Source: Luminiphilus sp051201685 (GTDB lineage: Bacteria > Pseudomonadota > Gammaproteobacteria > Pseudomonadales > Halieaceae). Taken from it: a stretch of 64,000 bases of DNA. The notes under the pieces are model-generated. The model saw nothing but the letters and a program-made list of their open reading frames with translations. It searched no databases and was not told the origin of the DNA. The stretch covers positions 1,674,001 to 1,738,000 of the forward strand of contig NZ_CP179213.1 of NCBI RefSeq assembly GCF_051201685.1, given 5' to 3'. A program made the translations under genes and the position numbers. This document shows positions 1-9,600 of the stretch, piece by piece; the first letter of the stretch is position 1; each line of letters starts with the position of its first letter.

Positions 1-2
1 TC

Positions 3-206
3 GGTTTGGCGCGATTGTGGTTATCGGAGGCGCTACTGTGGTTGCTTGACGAACCATTTACAGCCATTGATGTGGACGGAACGGCGATACTCGAAGCACA
101 GATACAACACCACTGTGCCACCGGTGGCGGAGTTGTGTTTACGAGCCACCAGCCTACGCATTTGCCTGAGCTGAAAGTTCTGGACCTCGATAAGTATGCT
201 GCCTGA
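3..206 (+). CDS. ccmA: Cytochrome c maturation ATPase CcmA, C-terminal fragment
   Basis: This is the last part of an ABC ATPase cut by the window edge. The Walker B segment LLDEPFTAID and the downstream H-loop region (FTSHQ) are visible. CcmA is the ATPase of the CcmAB(CD) complex, which releases holo-CcmE on the periplasmic side during cytochrome c maturation. The identity rests on the ABC motifs and on its position just before ccmB, which it overlaps by 11 bases. The N-terminal Walker A half lies outside the window. Confidence 0.9.
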   Translation, partial: GLARLWLSEALLWLLDEPFTAIDVDGTAILEAQIQHHCATGGGVVFTSHQPTHLPELKVLDLDKYAA

Positions 207-879
207 GGCGGGCGCATTCCTGCGTTATCAGGGGCGGCGCCACCTGCAGGTCGCGCTGCGGCGTCCCAGCGATATTGTTGGCCCCTTAATTTTCTTTTTA
301 ATGGTCATTACGCTCTTTCCCATTGGTTTGGGGCCAGACCCAACAGTGCTAGCGGCCTTGGCACCGGGAATACTATGGGTCGTGGCACTGCTCTCAAGCC
401 TGGTTGTCAGTGGCCGCCTGTTTCAGGCTGATTTTGAAGACGGCACCCTCGAGCAGCTCGTGCTTTCGCCACATCCTCTTGCAATCTCCGCGATGGTTGA
501 AGTTCTTTGTCACTGGCTACTCAGTGGCGTTTTGCTCGCTCTGGCATCACCGGCTTTTGCCGTTTTACTCAATATGCCCTCTCGAGCTATTCCCGTGCTG
601 ATGACAAGCTTAGCGCTGGGCACTCTATGCTTGTCTCTTATTGGCGCCGTGGCGGCCTCACTCACCGTTGCACTGCGGCGTGGCGGGGTGCTTTTGTCGT
701 TGCTGTCGATTCCTCTTACTGTGCCTGTTCTGATTTTCGGCACGGCTGCTGTACGCGAGGCCGCCCTGGGCTACGATCCGTCATCATGGCTGGCGCTGCT
801 GGGTGCTCTGGCAGCAGGTGGGTGTGTTTTGGCGCCATTCGCAATCGCAGCGGGCTTGCGGATTTCATTAGAAGCTTGA
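196..879 (+). CDS. ccmB: Heme exporter subunit CcmB
   Basis: A 227-residue, very hydrophobic protein with about six membrane segments, the usual size of CcmB. An early stretch resembling the conserved CcmB N-terminus (RRPSDIVGPLIFFLMVITLF) and an acidic loop (FEDGTLEQLVLSP) are visible. It is the membrane partner of CcmA; the complex acts in the inner membrane to release heme-loaded CcmE. The ATG overlaps the end of ccmA, suggesting translational coupling. A 39-base gap follows before ccmC. Confidence 0.93.
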   Translation: MLPEAGAFLRYQGRRHLQVALRRPSDIVGPLIFFLMVITLFPIGLGPDPTVLAALAPGILWVVALLSSLVVSGRLFQADFEDGTLEQLVLSPHPLAISAMVEVLCHWLLSGVLLALASPAFAVLLNMPSRAIPVLMTSLALGTLCLSLIGAVAASLTVALRRGGVLLSLLSIPLTVPVLIFGTAAVREAALGYDPSSWLALLGALAAGGCVLAPFAIAAGLRISLEA

Positions 880-918
880 GGACAAGGTTTTTGAGCTGGA
901 ACGGGATATAATCACAGC

Positions 919-1650
919 ATGTGGTCAATTGTGCACAAAATGGGATCGCCCCCCTGGTTCTATCGTTTCGCTAACGGCGCTATCGCATGGCTATTACCTA
1001 TCGTGCTCGTGGCGCTCGTTGTCGGCTGCGTTTGGGGTTTGCTTGTAGCGCCACCCGATTATCGCCAGGGGAATAGCTATCGCATCATCTTCATTCACGT
1101 TCCAGCGGCGGTCGTTGCTCTTGCGGGGTACTACGTGATGGCAACCGCCGGCTTAATGAGCATCGTCTGGAAAATCAAAATGGCGGACACGGCGATGCGA
1201 GCGTTAGCACCCGTCGGCGCAGCCCTGACGTTTGTGGCATTGGTGACGGGATCTATCTGGGGCAAACCCACATGGGGAGCGTGGTGGGTGTGGGATGCCC
1301 GTATTACTTCTATGCTGATTTTGTTGTTTCTGTATCTGGGGGTGATGGCGCTGTCAGAGGCCTTCGATAATAAAGCTGCTGCCGCCAAAGCCTGCGCGGT
1401 TTTGTCTCTTGTTGGTACCGTCAATATCCCCATCATTTATAAGTCGGTAGATTGGTGGTACGGCTTGCACCAGCCGGCGTCGATAAAGTTTACCGGAGAG
1501 AGTGCGATCGACGCATCAATGCTCTATCCCTTGCTATTGATGATTGTGGCTTTTTATGGGCTATTTGCGTTATGCGTGCTATTGCGGATGCGCACAGAGC
1601 TGCTGACCACGCATCGCCAAACGTCTTGGCTGAGATCGGAGTTGTCCTGA
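919..1650 (+). CDS. ccmC: Heme-handling protein CcmC
   Basis: A 243-residue membrane protein with six predicted helices. It carries the tryptophan-rich WWD motif (WGAWWVWDARITS, around residue 116) that binds heme at the periplasmic face, and the family segment GNSYRIIFIHVPAA. CcmC loads heme onto CcmE. The start MWSIVH fits the family N-terminus. The stop codon shares one base with the ATG of ccmD (TGATG). Confidence 0.96.
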   Translation: MWSIVHKMGSPPWFYRFANGAIAWLLPIVLVALVVGCVWGLLVAPPDYRQGNSYRIIFIHVPAAVVALAGYYVMATAGLMSIVWKIKMADTAMRALAPVGAALTFVALVTGSIWGKPTWGAWWVWDARITSMLILLFLYLGVMALSEAFDNKAAAAKACAVLSLVGTVNIPIIYKSVDWWYGLHQPASIKFTGESAIDASMLYPLLLMIVAFYGLFALCVLLRMRTELLTTHRQTSWLRSELS

Positions 1651-1862
1651 TGTACTTTGAAACCTGGTCAGCCGTTTGGCACATGGAGGGGCACGGACCC
1701 TACGTTTGGGCGGCATACAGCATCACTGCTCTGATCATTCTGTTTTTGGTGGTATCCCCCTGGATTCGTGGTCGGCAACTGACCCGGGATATTCGCTATG
1801 ACGAGCAGCGCCGAGCCGCCGTCTCAACTGCCTCGGGAGAAAACCATGCACCCGAAACGTAA
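1650..1862 (+). CDS. ccmD: Small membrane protein CcmD
   Basis: A 70-residue protein with one membrane helix (ITALIILFLVVSPW) followed by a basic and polar tail, matching CcmD in size and layout. CcmD stabilises the CcmABC-CcmE complex and is needed for release of holo-CcmE. The start overlaps the ccmC stop by one base, and its 3' end runs 17 bases into ccmE. The longer in-frame reading beginning upstream at 1452 lies inside ccmC and is not the real start. Confidence 0.9.
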   Translation: MYFETWSAVWHMEGHGPYVWAAYSITALIILFLVVSPWIRGRQLTRDIRYDEQRRAAVSTASGENHAPET

Positions 1863-2307
1863 GCAGCGGCTGATTGTTGCTCTTGGTATCGTGATATTTT
1901 CCAGTACTGCCATTGGATTGGTCAGCTATGCACTGCGCGGCAACATCAATCTTTTCTACCCGCCCGCCGAGGTGACCGCGGGTAACGCCCCCATCGATCG
2001 TGCGATTAGAGTTGGCGGTATGGTCGTTGAAGGCAGTATTCAGCGCTCAGAAACCGATCTAACCACCGTGTTTTCGGTCACAGACTACGACGGGGTGGTA
2101 GAGGTCAGCTACACCGGAATTTTGCCGGACCTGTTTGCCGAAGGTGAGGGCGTGGTGGCCTCAGGCATGCTGACCACGGACGGTCGGTTTATGGCTACGG
2201 AAGTCTTAGCGAAACACGATGAAAACTACATGCCACCGGAAGTGGCTGCCGCGCTAGAGGGCAAAAAGCCCAACGCCAGCGCTTATAATTTGCAGGAGGG
2301 TGGTTAA
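1846..2307 (+). CDS. ccmE: Periplasmic heme chaperone CcmE
   Basis: A 153-residue protein with an N-terminal membrane anchor (residues about 8-29) and a periplasmic OB-fold domain. The heme-binding histidine is in the family motif LAKHDENYMPPE, His124 here. CcmE binds heme covalently and delivers it to CcmF. I chose ATG 1846 (MHPKRKQRL) because it gives the normal basic start and length; an in-frame ATG at 1798 would add 16 residues inside ccmD. The stop TAA shares one base with the ccmF ATG. Confidence 0.95.
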   Translation: MHPKRKQRLIVALGIVIFSSTAIGLVSYALRGNINLFYPPAEVTAGNAPIDRAIRVGGMVVEGSIQRSETDLTTVFSVTDYDGVVEVSYTGILPDLFAEGEGVVASGMLTTDGRFMATEVLAKHDENYMPPEVAAALEGKKPNASAYNLQEGG

Positions 2308-4298
2308 TGCTTGCAGAGCTGGGACATTTCGCGCTGATCATTGCGTTCGTGCTCGCATGCCTGCAGGGGATTGTTCCTCTGATCGGGGCGTGGCGTGGTC
2401 ACTCTGACAGCATGCTATTGGCGCCGCCCCTTGCGGTAGGCGTTTTTGTTTTTTTGTTAATTGCTTTTGGGATATTGACCACCACGTTCTTGCAAGATGA
2501 CTTTTCGGTCAAAGTCGTTGCGTCAAATTCCAACAGTTTTATGCCTGACATCTACAAGTTCTCTGCGGTGTGGGGCAACCATGAAGGGTCGCTCTTACTC
2601 TGGGTATTGATTCTGTCCGGCTGGATGGTGGCAGTCGCTCAGTTTAGTCGCGGCTTGCCCCTCGTGGTGCTGGCGCGAGTGTTGGGAGTCATGGGGTTAG
2701 TCGCGGTTGGGTTCATCGCGTTTTCATTGCTAACTTCAAATCCTTTCGAGCGGCTGTTACCCGGTATTCCCGCCGAGGGCCGTGACCTTAACCCATTGCT
2801 CCAGGATCCGGGGCTAATCATTCACCCCCCCTTACTGTATATGGGCTACGTAGGATTTTCTGTGCCCTTCGCCTTTGCTATCGCGGCATTAATGGGCGGG
2901 CGTCTAGATGCAGCGTGGGCGCGTTGGTCCCGCCCCTGGACAAATGTGGCCTGGGGTTTCCTCTCTTTGGGCATCATGTTGGGGAGTTGGTGGGCCTACT
3001 ATGAATTGGGCTGGGGGGGCTGGTGGTTTTGGGACCCTGTTGAAAATGCTTCTTTTATGCCTTGGTTGGTGGGCACTGCACTCGTGCATTCCCTGGCGGT
3101 GACAGAGAAGCGGGGGCTGTTTAGGTCTTGGACAGTGCTTTTGGCGATAGCGGCTTTTTCATTGTCGTTACTAGGGACGTTTTTGGTTCGCTCCGGTGTA
3201 CTTACTTCAGTTCATGCTTTTGCTGCAGATCCCGATAGAGGGTTATTTATACTGATCTTTCTCGGGCTGGTTATTGGCGGCTCATTGGTCTTGTACGCAG
3301 TGCGGGCACCCACGGTTGCCAGTCGAGTTCAGTATGGAGCGTTCTCGAGAGAAGCTTTGCTATTGGCGAACAATTTCATCTTCGTGATCTCAGCAACCAC
3401 CGTCCTCCTGGGAACCCTTTTCCCGTTGGTGATGGACGCGTTAGGTCAGGGAAAGTATTCGGTAGGCCCTCCCTATTTCAACGCGGTCTTCGTGCCACTA
3501 ATGGCACTGTTGGTGCCTTTTATGGGAATAGGCCCGGTGAGCCGGTGGAAACAGGACACGCCCTCGCGATGGCGCCAAGAGCTGCTCGTTCCTGCCGCTG
3601 TTGTGGCCGTCTGCGCACTTGTACTGCCTGCAGTGTCTCTGGGCTTCAATCTGTGGGTGGCTTTGGCTATTTTGTTCTCGGGTTGGCTGCTAGTCGGACT
3701 GCTGCGGGACTTTTTGGAGCGGACACGCTCGGCTTCAGGTTTGGCAAGCAAATGGCGGCGGCTTACGCCGAGCTACTTGGGCATGCTGATGGCCCATGCT
3801 GGTTTTGCCGCCATGATCATTGGCGTGACGGTGGTGAGTCAACACAATGTAGAGAAAGATTTGCGCATGCTGCCGGGTGATATCGAAGAGGTGGCGGGCT
3901 ATCGCTTTGAGTTCGTGAATGTCGTCAGAGTGGCGGGCCCTAATTACGATGCCGATCAGGCGAATTTTCGAGTGTTTAACGGGAATGAGTTAGTGGCGGA
4001 ACTGTCGCCTCAAAAACGTCGGTATCGCGCGAGCGGTCAGATTATGACAGAGGCAGCTATCGACCCTGGAGTCTTCAGGGACTTGTTTATTGCTATGGGC
4101 GAGCCCGTTGGAGAAGACGCTTGGGCTATACGACTGCAGTATAAGCCTATGATTCGATGGATATGGTTTGGAGCTTTGATGATTGGTTTTGGTGCCATCA
4201 CCACGGCCTTTGATCGCCGCTACCGCCTGCGCGATCGGCACAGGGATACGGCCAAAAATCAGTCGTCGCTAGCAAGCCCCGCTCATGCCAAGGCTTAG
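2307..4298 (+). CDS. ccmF: Cytochrome c heme lyase subunit CcmF
   Basis: A 663-residue polytopic membrane protein, full length for the family. The WWD heme-handling motif is clear (GGWWFWDPVENASF, near residue 240), with the preceding WGNHEGSLLLW and LLQDPGLIIHPPLLYMGY segments. CcmF, with CcmH, ligates heme to the CXXCH motifs of apocytochrome c in the periplasm. It overlaps ccmE by one base and ccmG by 14 bases, in keeping with one transcript. Confidence 0.97.
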   Translation: MLAELGHFALIIAFVLACLQGIVPLIGAWRGHSDSMLLAPPLAVGVFVFLLIAFGILTTTFLQDDFSVKVVASNSNSFMPDIYKFSAVWGNHEGSLLLWVLILSGWMVAVAQFSRGLPLVVLARVLGVMGLVAVGFIAFSLLTSNPFERLLPGIPAEGRDLNPLLQDPGLIIHPPLLYMGYVGFSVPFAFAIAALMGGRLDAAWARWSRPWTNVAWGFLSLGIMLGSWWAYYELGWGGWWFWDPVENASFMPWLVGTALVHSLAVTEKRGLFRSWTVLLAIAAFSLSLLGTFLVRSGVLTSVHAFAADPDRGLFILIFLGLVIGGSLVLYAVRAPTVASRVQYGAFSREALLLANNFIFVISATTVLLGTLFPLVMDALGQGKYSVGPPYFNAVFVPLMALLVPFMGIGPVSRWKQDTPSRWRQELLVPAAVVAVCALVLPAVSLGFNLWVALAILFSGWLLVGLLRDFLERTRSASGLASKWRRLTPSYLGMLMAHAGFAAMIIGVTVVSQHNVEKDLRMLPGDIEEVAGYRFEFVNVVRVAGPNYDADQANFRVFNGNELVAELSPQKRRYRASGQIMTEAAIDPGVFRDLFIAMGEPVGEDAWAIRLQYKPMIRWIWFGALMIGFGAITTAFDRRYRLRDRHRDTAKNQSSLASPAHAKA

Positions 4299-4824
4299 AT
4301 TATTTCTGCCACTCGCGGCCTTTATTCTCTTGAGCCTGCTGCTGTTCAAGGGGTTGTCCCTAGACCCGACTTCGCTGCCATCTGCGTTGGTGGGGAAGCC
4401 TTTGCCGGACTTTGAGCTGGAGGAATTACACTCTTCGGAAGTGCTTTCTCGTCAGCGCATTGTCGGTGAGCCCATGCTGGTAAATATTTGGGCGACTTGG
4501 TGTTACTCGTGCCGAGTGGAGCACCCTTTCTTGCTGGAATTGGCGGCTCAGGGGGTCAGAATAATTGGGCTCAATTACAAAGACGACAGCGACAAGGCAA
4601 TCGGTTGGCTTGAGGACCTAGGCGATCCCTATGCATTAACGCTGTCTGACACCGAGGGTATGTTGGGGCTGGACATGGGCGTATACGGCGCACCTGAAAC
4701 CTACGTAGTGGACGCTGAGGGCGTCGTTCAATATCGGCATGTTGGTGTTGTCGATGAGCAAGTATGGCAGAGCGTATTGTCCGCGTGGTTTCCGCAGCCA
4801 AAAATTACGAGTGTCTTGCAGTGA
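4285..4824 (+). CDS. ccmG: Thiol:disulfide interchange protein CcmG/DsbE
   Basis: A 179-residue membrane-anchored thioredoxin-fold protein with one N-terminal helix (residues about 5-22). The redox motif is WCYSC (Cys73 and Cys76), and the cis-proline loop GAPETYVVD typical of CcmG follows. It keeps the cytochrome c CXXCH thiols, or CcmH, reduced in the periplasm. The reading frame overlaps ccmF by 14 bases and its TGA overlaps the GTG of ccmH. Confidence 0.95.
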   Translation: MPRLRLFLPLAAFILLSLLLFKGLSLDPTSLPSALVGKPLPDFELEELHSSEVLSRQRIVGEPMLVNIWATWCYSCRVEHPFLLELAAQGVRIIGLNYKDDSDKAIGWLEDLGDPYALTLSDTEGMLGLDMGVYGAPETYVVDAEGVVQYRHVGVVDEQVWQSVLSAWFPQPKITSVLQ

Positions 4825-5318
4825 GGTTCTATGACTTGGTGGTTCGCTGGTTGCTGGCTTGCAGCCTCTGCGCCGTAGCAATAGCGGCTCAAGCGGTTAT
4901 CGAGACCTATGAGTTTTCAGATGTGACTTTAGAGCGTCGCTACCACAGCCTCAGCGATGAGCTGCGGTGCCCAAAATGCCAAAATCAAACCATCGCAGAC
5001 TCGAATGCCCCTATCGCAAAAGACCTAAGATTTTTATTGCATGAGCAGCTAGAGTCGGGCGCCAGCGACGATGAGATATTGAGTTTTATGGTGGCTCGCT
5101 ACGGAGAATTTGTGCGTTACCGTCCCGGTTTAGACAGCAACACGGCGTTGCTTTGGTATGGCCCATTGCTCCTGACATTGGTGACTTTGGCAGCCTTAGC
5201 AATGCATCTTCGAGGGAGACATAGGGCCACAGCTCCTGCGGAGCCCACGGAGGAAGAGCGGGAGGCGCTTCGCGCTCAAATGACAAAACTCAGTGGCGAG
5301 CGGGAGCGGCAAGCGTGA
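4821..5318 (+). CDS. ccmH: Cytochrome c maturation protein CcmH
   Basis: A 165-residue protein from the GTG at 4821, with a signal peptide ending near AAQA and the family motif LRCPKCQNQTIADSNA holding the redox pair Cys50 and Cys53. A membrane helix lies near residues 112-128. It is the short CcmH type, with the TPR half encoded separately as ccmI. An upstream in-frame ATG at 4764 lies inside ccmG and would place 19 polar residues ahead of the signal peptide. The GTG overlaps the ccmG stop, which favours the shorter form. Confidence 0.93.
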   Translation: MRFYDLVVRWLLACSLCAVAIAAQAVIETYEFSDVTLERRYHSLSDELRCPKCQNQTIADSNAPIAKDLRFLLHEQLESGASDDEILSFMVARYGEFVRYRPGLDSNTALLWYGPLLLTLVTLAALAMHLRGRHRATAPAEPTEEEREALRAQMTKLSGERERQA

Positions 5319-6529
5319 CGACTTTCTACGTTGCTGCGGCGGCCCTTACGCTGGTCGCCCTTGGGCTTCTTCTGATACCTCGATGGCACAGCCGTCGTTG
5401 GCAGGGGGAGTCCAATTTAGACTGGCTTACGCTGCGGCAAAGTGAACTACAAGACAGCGGGCTAGCAGAACAACAAACCCTTAGCCGTGATGCAGAGCTG
5501 CGTATTTTGGACGAAACACCGGACCCTGTCAGCGAAGTGGCGACTGAGAGCACGGGGAAATTTGCGGGAGGGATAGCAGGTGCACTGCTATTGGTTATGG
5601 TGGTCGTCATTGTTCCCGTGCTGCTCTATTGGGACCTTGGTGCGATTGAAGATGTGCGCATTACTGCAGCTTTAGAAAATATGCAGGACGCTTCCCCGGC
5701 GGAAGTGCAAACCCTGCTGGCTGACATTGAGCTGCGATCGGACGCTAAACCCGGCAACGTGGAGTACTTGTCGCTGCTTGGAGAATACTACACAGCGCAA
5801 AACGAGCATGTGCAGGCGCTGGAGATCTACGAGCAATTACTGCAGCAGTTTCCCGAGAGTGCCGAGCTACTTGCGCGTGCCGCTCAGGCCGAATATTTGA
5901 AAGGGGAGCGGTTGCTAACTGATCAGGCCAGGCGCAGGGCTGAGGCCGCCCTAGCGATAAATCCTGAGCAGCGCAGTGCTCTGGGTACTCTAGGGATGGC
6001 GGCTTTTGAGGCCGGTAATTACAGCCAGGCGCTTCAGTACTGGGAGCGGTTGCTAGCGTTTGAGGCGCCTGGGACTCCGGGTTTCCAAATGTTGACAACG
6101 ATTATTGCCGAAGCAAAGACGCGGGGAGGGCTGTCTAATGAACCCGCAGCATCTATGGCTATGCCTAAATCTGGAGCCGAGCTAACCCCGGGCATCGGTG
6201 TCACCGTCAATGTTGCAATGCCTGACGGTAGCACCCCTCGTGGGACAGTCTTCATTGTTGCGCGTCCCAGCGGTGCAACACAGCGTATGCCAACGGCAGC
6301 CGTTCGACGCAGTGCCAGTGAACTGCCGCTGTCGGTACGTCTAGACGATGCCTCCTCAATGGCCGGACAGAAGATATCAGCACTAAACCGGGTCGATATT
6401 GAGGTGCAGCTGTCTGCTACGGGTCAGCCGGGGCGGGCTAATGCCAGCTGGCTGGCGACCGCGGCTAATGTAGAGCCAAGCACAGACGCGGCGATCCAGC
6501 TGATTCTCGAGGCTGTCGAGCCACAGTGA
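5315..6529 (+). CDS. ccmI: Cytochrome c biogenesis TPR protein CcmI
   Basis: A 404-residue protein starting with GTG that overlaps the ccmH stop by four bases. It has two membrane helices (residues about 3-22 and 92-110), tetratricopeptide repeats between about 150 and 260 (for example VEYLSLLGEYYTAQNEHVQ and QRSALGTLGMAAFEAGNYS), and a C-terminal periplasmic domain. CcmI is the apocytochrome c chaperone partner of CcmF and CcmH. It is the last gene of the ccm operon here; a 111-base gap follows. Confidence 0.92.
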   Translation: MTTFYVAAAALTLVALGLLLIPRWHSRRWQGESNLDWLTLRQSELQDSGLAEQQTLSRDAELRILDETPDPVSEVATESTGKFAGGIAGALLLVMVVVIVPVLLYWDLGAIEDVRITAALENMQDASPAEVQTLLADIELRSDAKPGNVEYLSLLGEYYTAQNEHVQALEIYEQLLQQFPESAELLARAAQAEYLKGERLLTDQARRRAEAALAINPEQRSALGTLGMAAFEAGNYSQALQYWERLLAFEAPGTPGFQMLTTIIAEAKTRGGLSNEPAASMAMPKSGAELTPGIGVTVNVAMPDGSTPRGTVFIVARPSGATQRMPTAAVRRSASELPLSVRLDDASSMAGQKISALNRVDIEVQLSATGQPGRANASWLATAANVEPSTDAAIQLILEAVEPQ

Positions 6530-6560
6530 CGAAATCGTGAACTGGTCCTAAGGCTAGATA

Positions 6561-6590
6561 TAGTGTTGTGAGGCCTCAGGGTATACACTA
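6561..6590. repeat. Nested inverted repeat between ccmI and smc
   Basis: TAGTGT (6561-6566) is matched by ACACTA (6585-6590), and the interior holds a perfect 10-base palindrome TGAGGCCTCA (6569-6578). It lies in the only gap between the ccm operon and smc. It could be an operator or part of a weak terminator; no T-run follows, so a rho-independent terminator is not supported. Confidence 0.4.
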
Positions 6591-6640
6591 CATGTTGTGT
6601 CGTCAGTGTTACGGTCTGTCGTTTTTCAATAGGTAGGTAA

Positions 6641-9600
6641 ATGCGTCTCAAATCCATAAAGCTGGCTGGCTTCAAATCCTTCGTTGACCCTACTACGGTC
6701 AACTTTCCAAGCAACATGTGCTCTGTCGTGGGACCAAACGGCTGCGGCAAATCCAATATTATCGACGCAGTGCGATGGGTCTTGGGGGAGAGCTCGGCGA
6801 AGAACCTCCGTGGCGAGGCCATGACGGATGTAATTTTCAACGGAACGACCCACCGTCAGCCCGTTGGGCAGGCGTCTATTGAGCTGATCTTTGACAATAC
6901 CTCTGGCAAGTTGGTGGGAGAGTACGCAGCTTATTCGGAAATATCGGTGCGTCGAGTTGTCGGTCGCGAGGGCACATCGGAATACTGGTTAAATGGCGCT
7001 AAATGCCGTCGCCGAGATATCACAGACCTGTTTCTGGGCACCGGTTTGGGGCCTAGAAGTTATGCCATCATTGAACAGGGCATGATTTCTCGTTTAATTG
7101 AGTCCAAGCCAGAAGAACTCAGGATATTTATTGAAGAAGCGGCTGGAATCTCGAAGTATAAAGAGCGCCGCCGTGAAACTGAGAGCCGGATGCGGCGAAC
7201 ACTTGAAAACCTGGATCGCCTTGCCGATCTACGTGAAGAGTTAGAACGCAACCTTCAACATTTACTGCGCCAGTCTCAAGCCGCAGAAAAGTATGCTGAA
7301 TTTCGTGCCGAAGAACGCGAGCTTAAATCTCAGCTTCTTGGACTGCAGTGGCGTGAGTTTCAGCAAAGCAGCAAGGAGAGCCAGCAAGCCCTTGCGGATC
7401 TTGATATCAAACAAGAGGCCGAGCGCGCTGCGTTCGAGCGGGTGGGCGCAGATATTGAAGGTACGAGAGTTTCTCTAGCTGAAGCTACCGATGCCTTTAA
7501 CAGTGTTCAGGCCGATTACTATTCAGTTGGCGGGGAGGTCACCCGGGTCGAGCAGGCTTTGAAATACGAGCAGGAGCGGCGTGCCACTATTGAATCCGAT
7601 TTGTTGCAGACCCGCGAGGGTTTGCAGGAGTCAAAAGGGCACCTAAATGCGGATACCGAGCGCCTGGGTGCTTGGCGAGCCGAGCTCGAATCCTTGCGTC
7701 CCTTGCTCGTTGAGCAGCGAGGAGCCGCTGACACTGCTGCGGGATTATCTGCCGCAGCCGAAGAGGCTATGACGCAATGGCAAAGCCGCTGGGACGAATT
7801 TAACCAAAGTGCTGCTGGTCCTAAGCAGGCCTCTGAGGTGCAACAAAGTCGCATCGTCTACCTAGAGCAAGTGCTTCAGCGAATTCATGAGCGCGGAGGA
7901 AAGTTGCGCAAGGAGCTTGAAGCGCTGGCCGAGGAGGATGTCGACAAAGACCTGCCCGAGTTGGAAGCGCAAATTCGTGATGGCGAGGAGGCGGTTAAGG
8001 CTCAAGAGGCCGCGTTACTCCAGCTTGATGCCGAAGTGACCCAACAGCGCGAAAACATTGAGCGCTTGCGGGATGAGCAAGATCAGGTGCGCGCCCGGGT
8101 GCAGCAGCTAAAGGGTCAAGAAGCATCACTTCAGGCACTGCAAGAAGCAGCGCTGGCCGAAGGCGATGTCTCAGCGACACAACAATGGCTCGCGGATATG
8201 GGGCTCGATAGCAGTGGCAATGTGTACGAGGCCTTGCAGGTTCAAGACCAGTGGTCGATGGCCGTAGAATGTGTTTTGGCAGCACGGCTAACGGGTGTGT
8301 GTACCCAGTCTTTTACTCAAGTTCAAGCAGCTTTTGGTTCCGCGCCTGCGGGTGCCAGTATTTTGGCGGCCGGCGAAGTGGGCACGGGCGCGCCTGGAAC
8401 GCTGGCTGAGAAGGTCGTAGGGCCTGCGTCCGTGCTCGCGGTGCTGGCAGGCGTACATATCGCTGCAGATCTGGTAGATGCTCAGAGACTTTTGACGACG
8501 CTGGCAGATACCGCGTCGGTTATCACCCCCGAGGGCGACTGGTTGGGGTACGGGTGGGCCTCTAAACCGTCAAAGAGCGATGCTGGTCAGGGAATAATAC
8601 TGCGCAAAGCGTCCCTCGACGCAGTAGCTGCAGAGCTGGCTGAGCTCGAGGCATCGCTACAAACGATTAATCAAACCCTCGCTGAGCTTCAGGAATCAAG
8701 ACGCGGCAACGAAGACCAGCGCAGAGCCGGGGAAGCAACACTTAAAACCACGGTGCAAGATCAAGCGGCCAAGGTTACTGAGCGTGGTGCGAGAGTTGCT
8801 GCCGTTGAACAAATGCGCCAGCGAACTCAGCAGCTTCAGGCAGATTTAGCCGACTCAGGATCTCAGTTTGAGACGGAGCAAACCTCACTTGCTGCGGCAA
8901 GATCAGAATTGCAAACGGCGATCGACCAAATGGCCCTCGACGGTGAGCAGCGCTCCGCCTTAGGCCAAGAGCGGGATAAACTGAACAGCCAGCTACAAAC
9001 GGCTCGCGAAGGCGCTCGCGAAGCCCGTGATAACGCGCACCGCACGGATGTCCGCGTGCAAAGCCTCGACAGTCAGGTTGAGACGGTTGCGAGTTCCATT
9101 GCGCGCCTCGAACAACAAGTGGAGCAGTTGCAGGGCAGGGTAAGCGATCTCGCAGAGCAACTGCCCGTCGGCGATAACCCTGATGCTGAACTTCAGTCTG
9201 AACTGGAGACTTTATTGGCTCAACGTGTCGACGCGGAGACAGCGTTAACCGCCGCTAGACAACGGGTGTCTGATAACGATCATGCGTTGAGAGAGCAGGA
9301 AAAACTTAAGCTTGCTGCGGAGCACAGGCTACAGGCGCTCTATTCTGAACTGGAGTCCGGTCGCTTACGTCAGGCTGAAAGAAACGTCAGGATTGAGAAT
9401 CTTGAAGGTTTACTTAGAGAGCTTGAAGTGAGCCCTCAAGAGGTGGTGGAACGTCTCCCGGAGGATGCCTCCGAGCCCGAATGGCAAGTGAAAGTAGAGC
9501 GTGTGGCGGCTCGTATAGCGCGTTTGGGTCCTATTAATTTAGCGGCTATCGATGAGTACGCTAAGGCCTCAGAGCGTAAAACTTATCTCGATGCTCAAGA

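Noticed and set aside
404..911. Overlapping alternative frames inside ccmB
   Set aside because: They are shadows of ccmB, with poor composition and no motifs.
907..912. Perfect TATAAT seven bases before the ccmC start
   Set aside because: No -35 match at 16-18 bases upstream, and a start here would leave ccmC without a leader. It is most likely chance in a tight operon.
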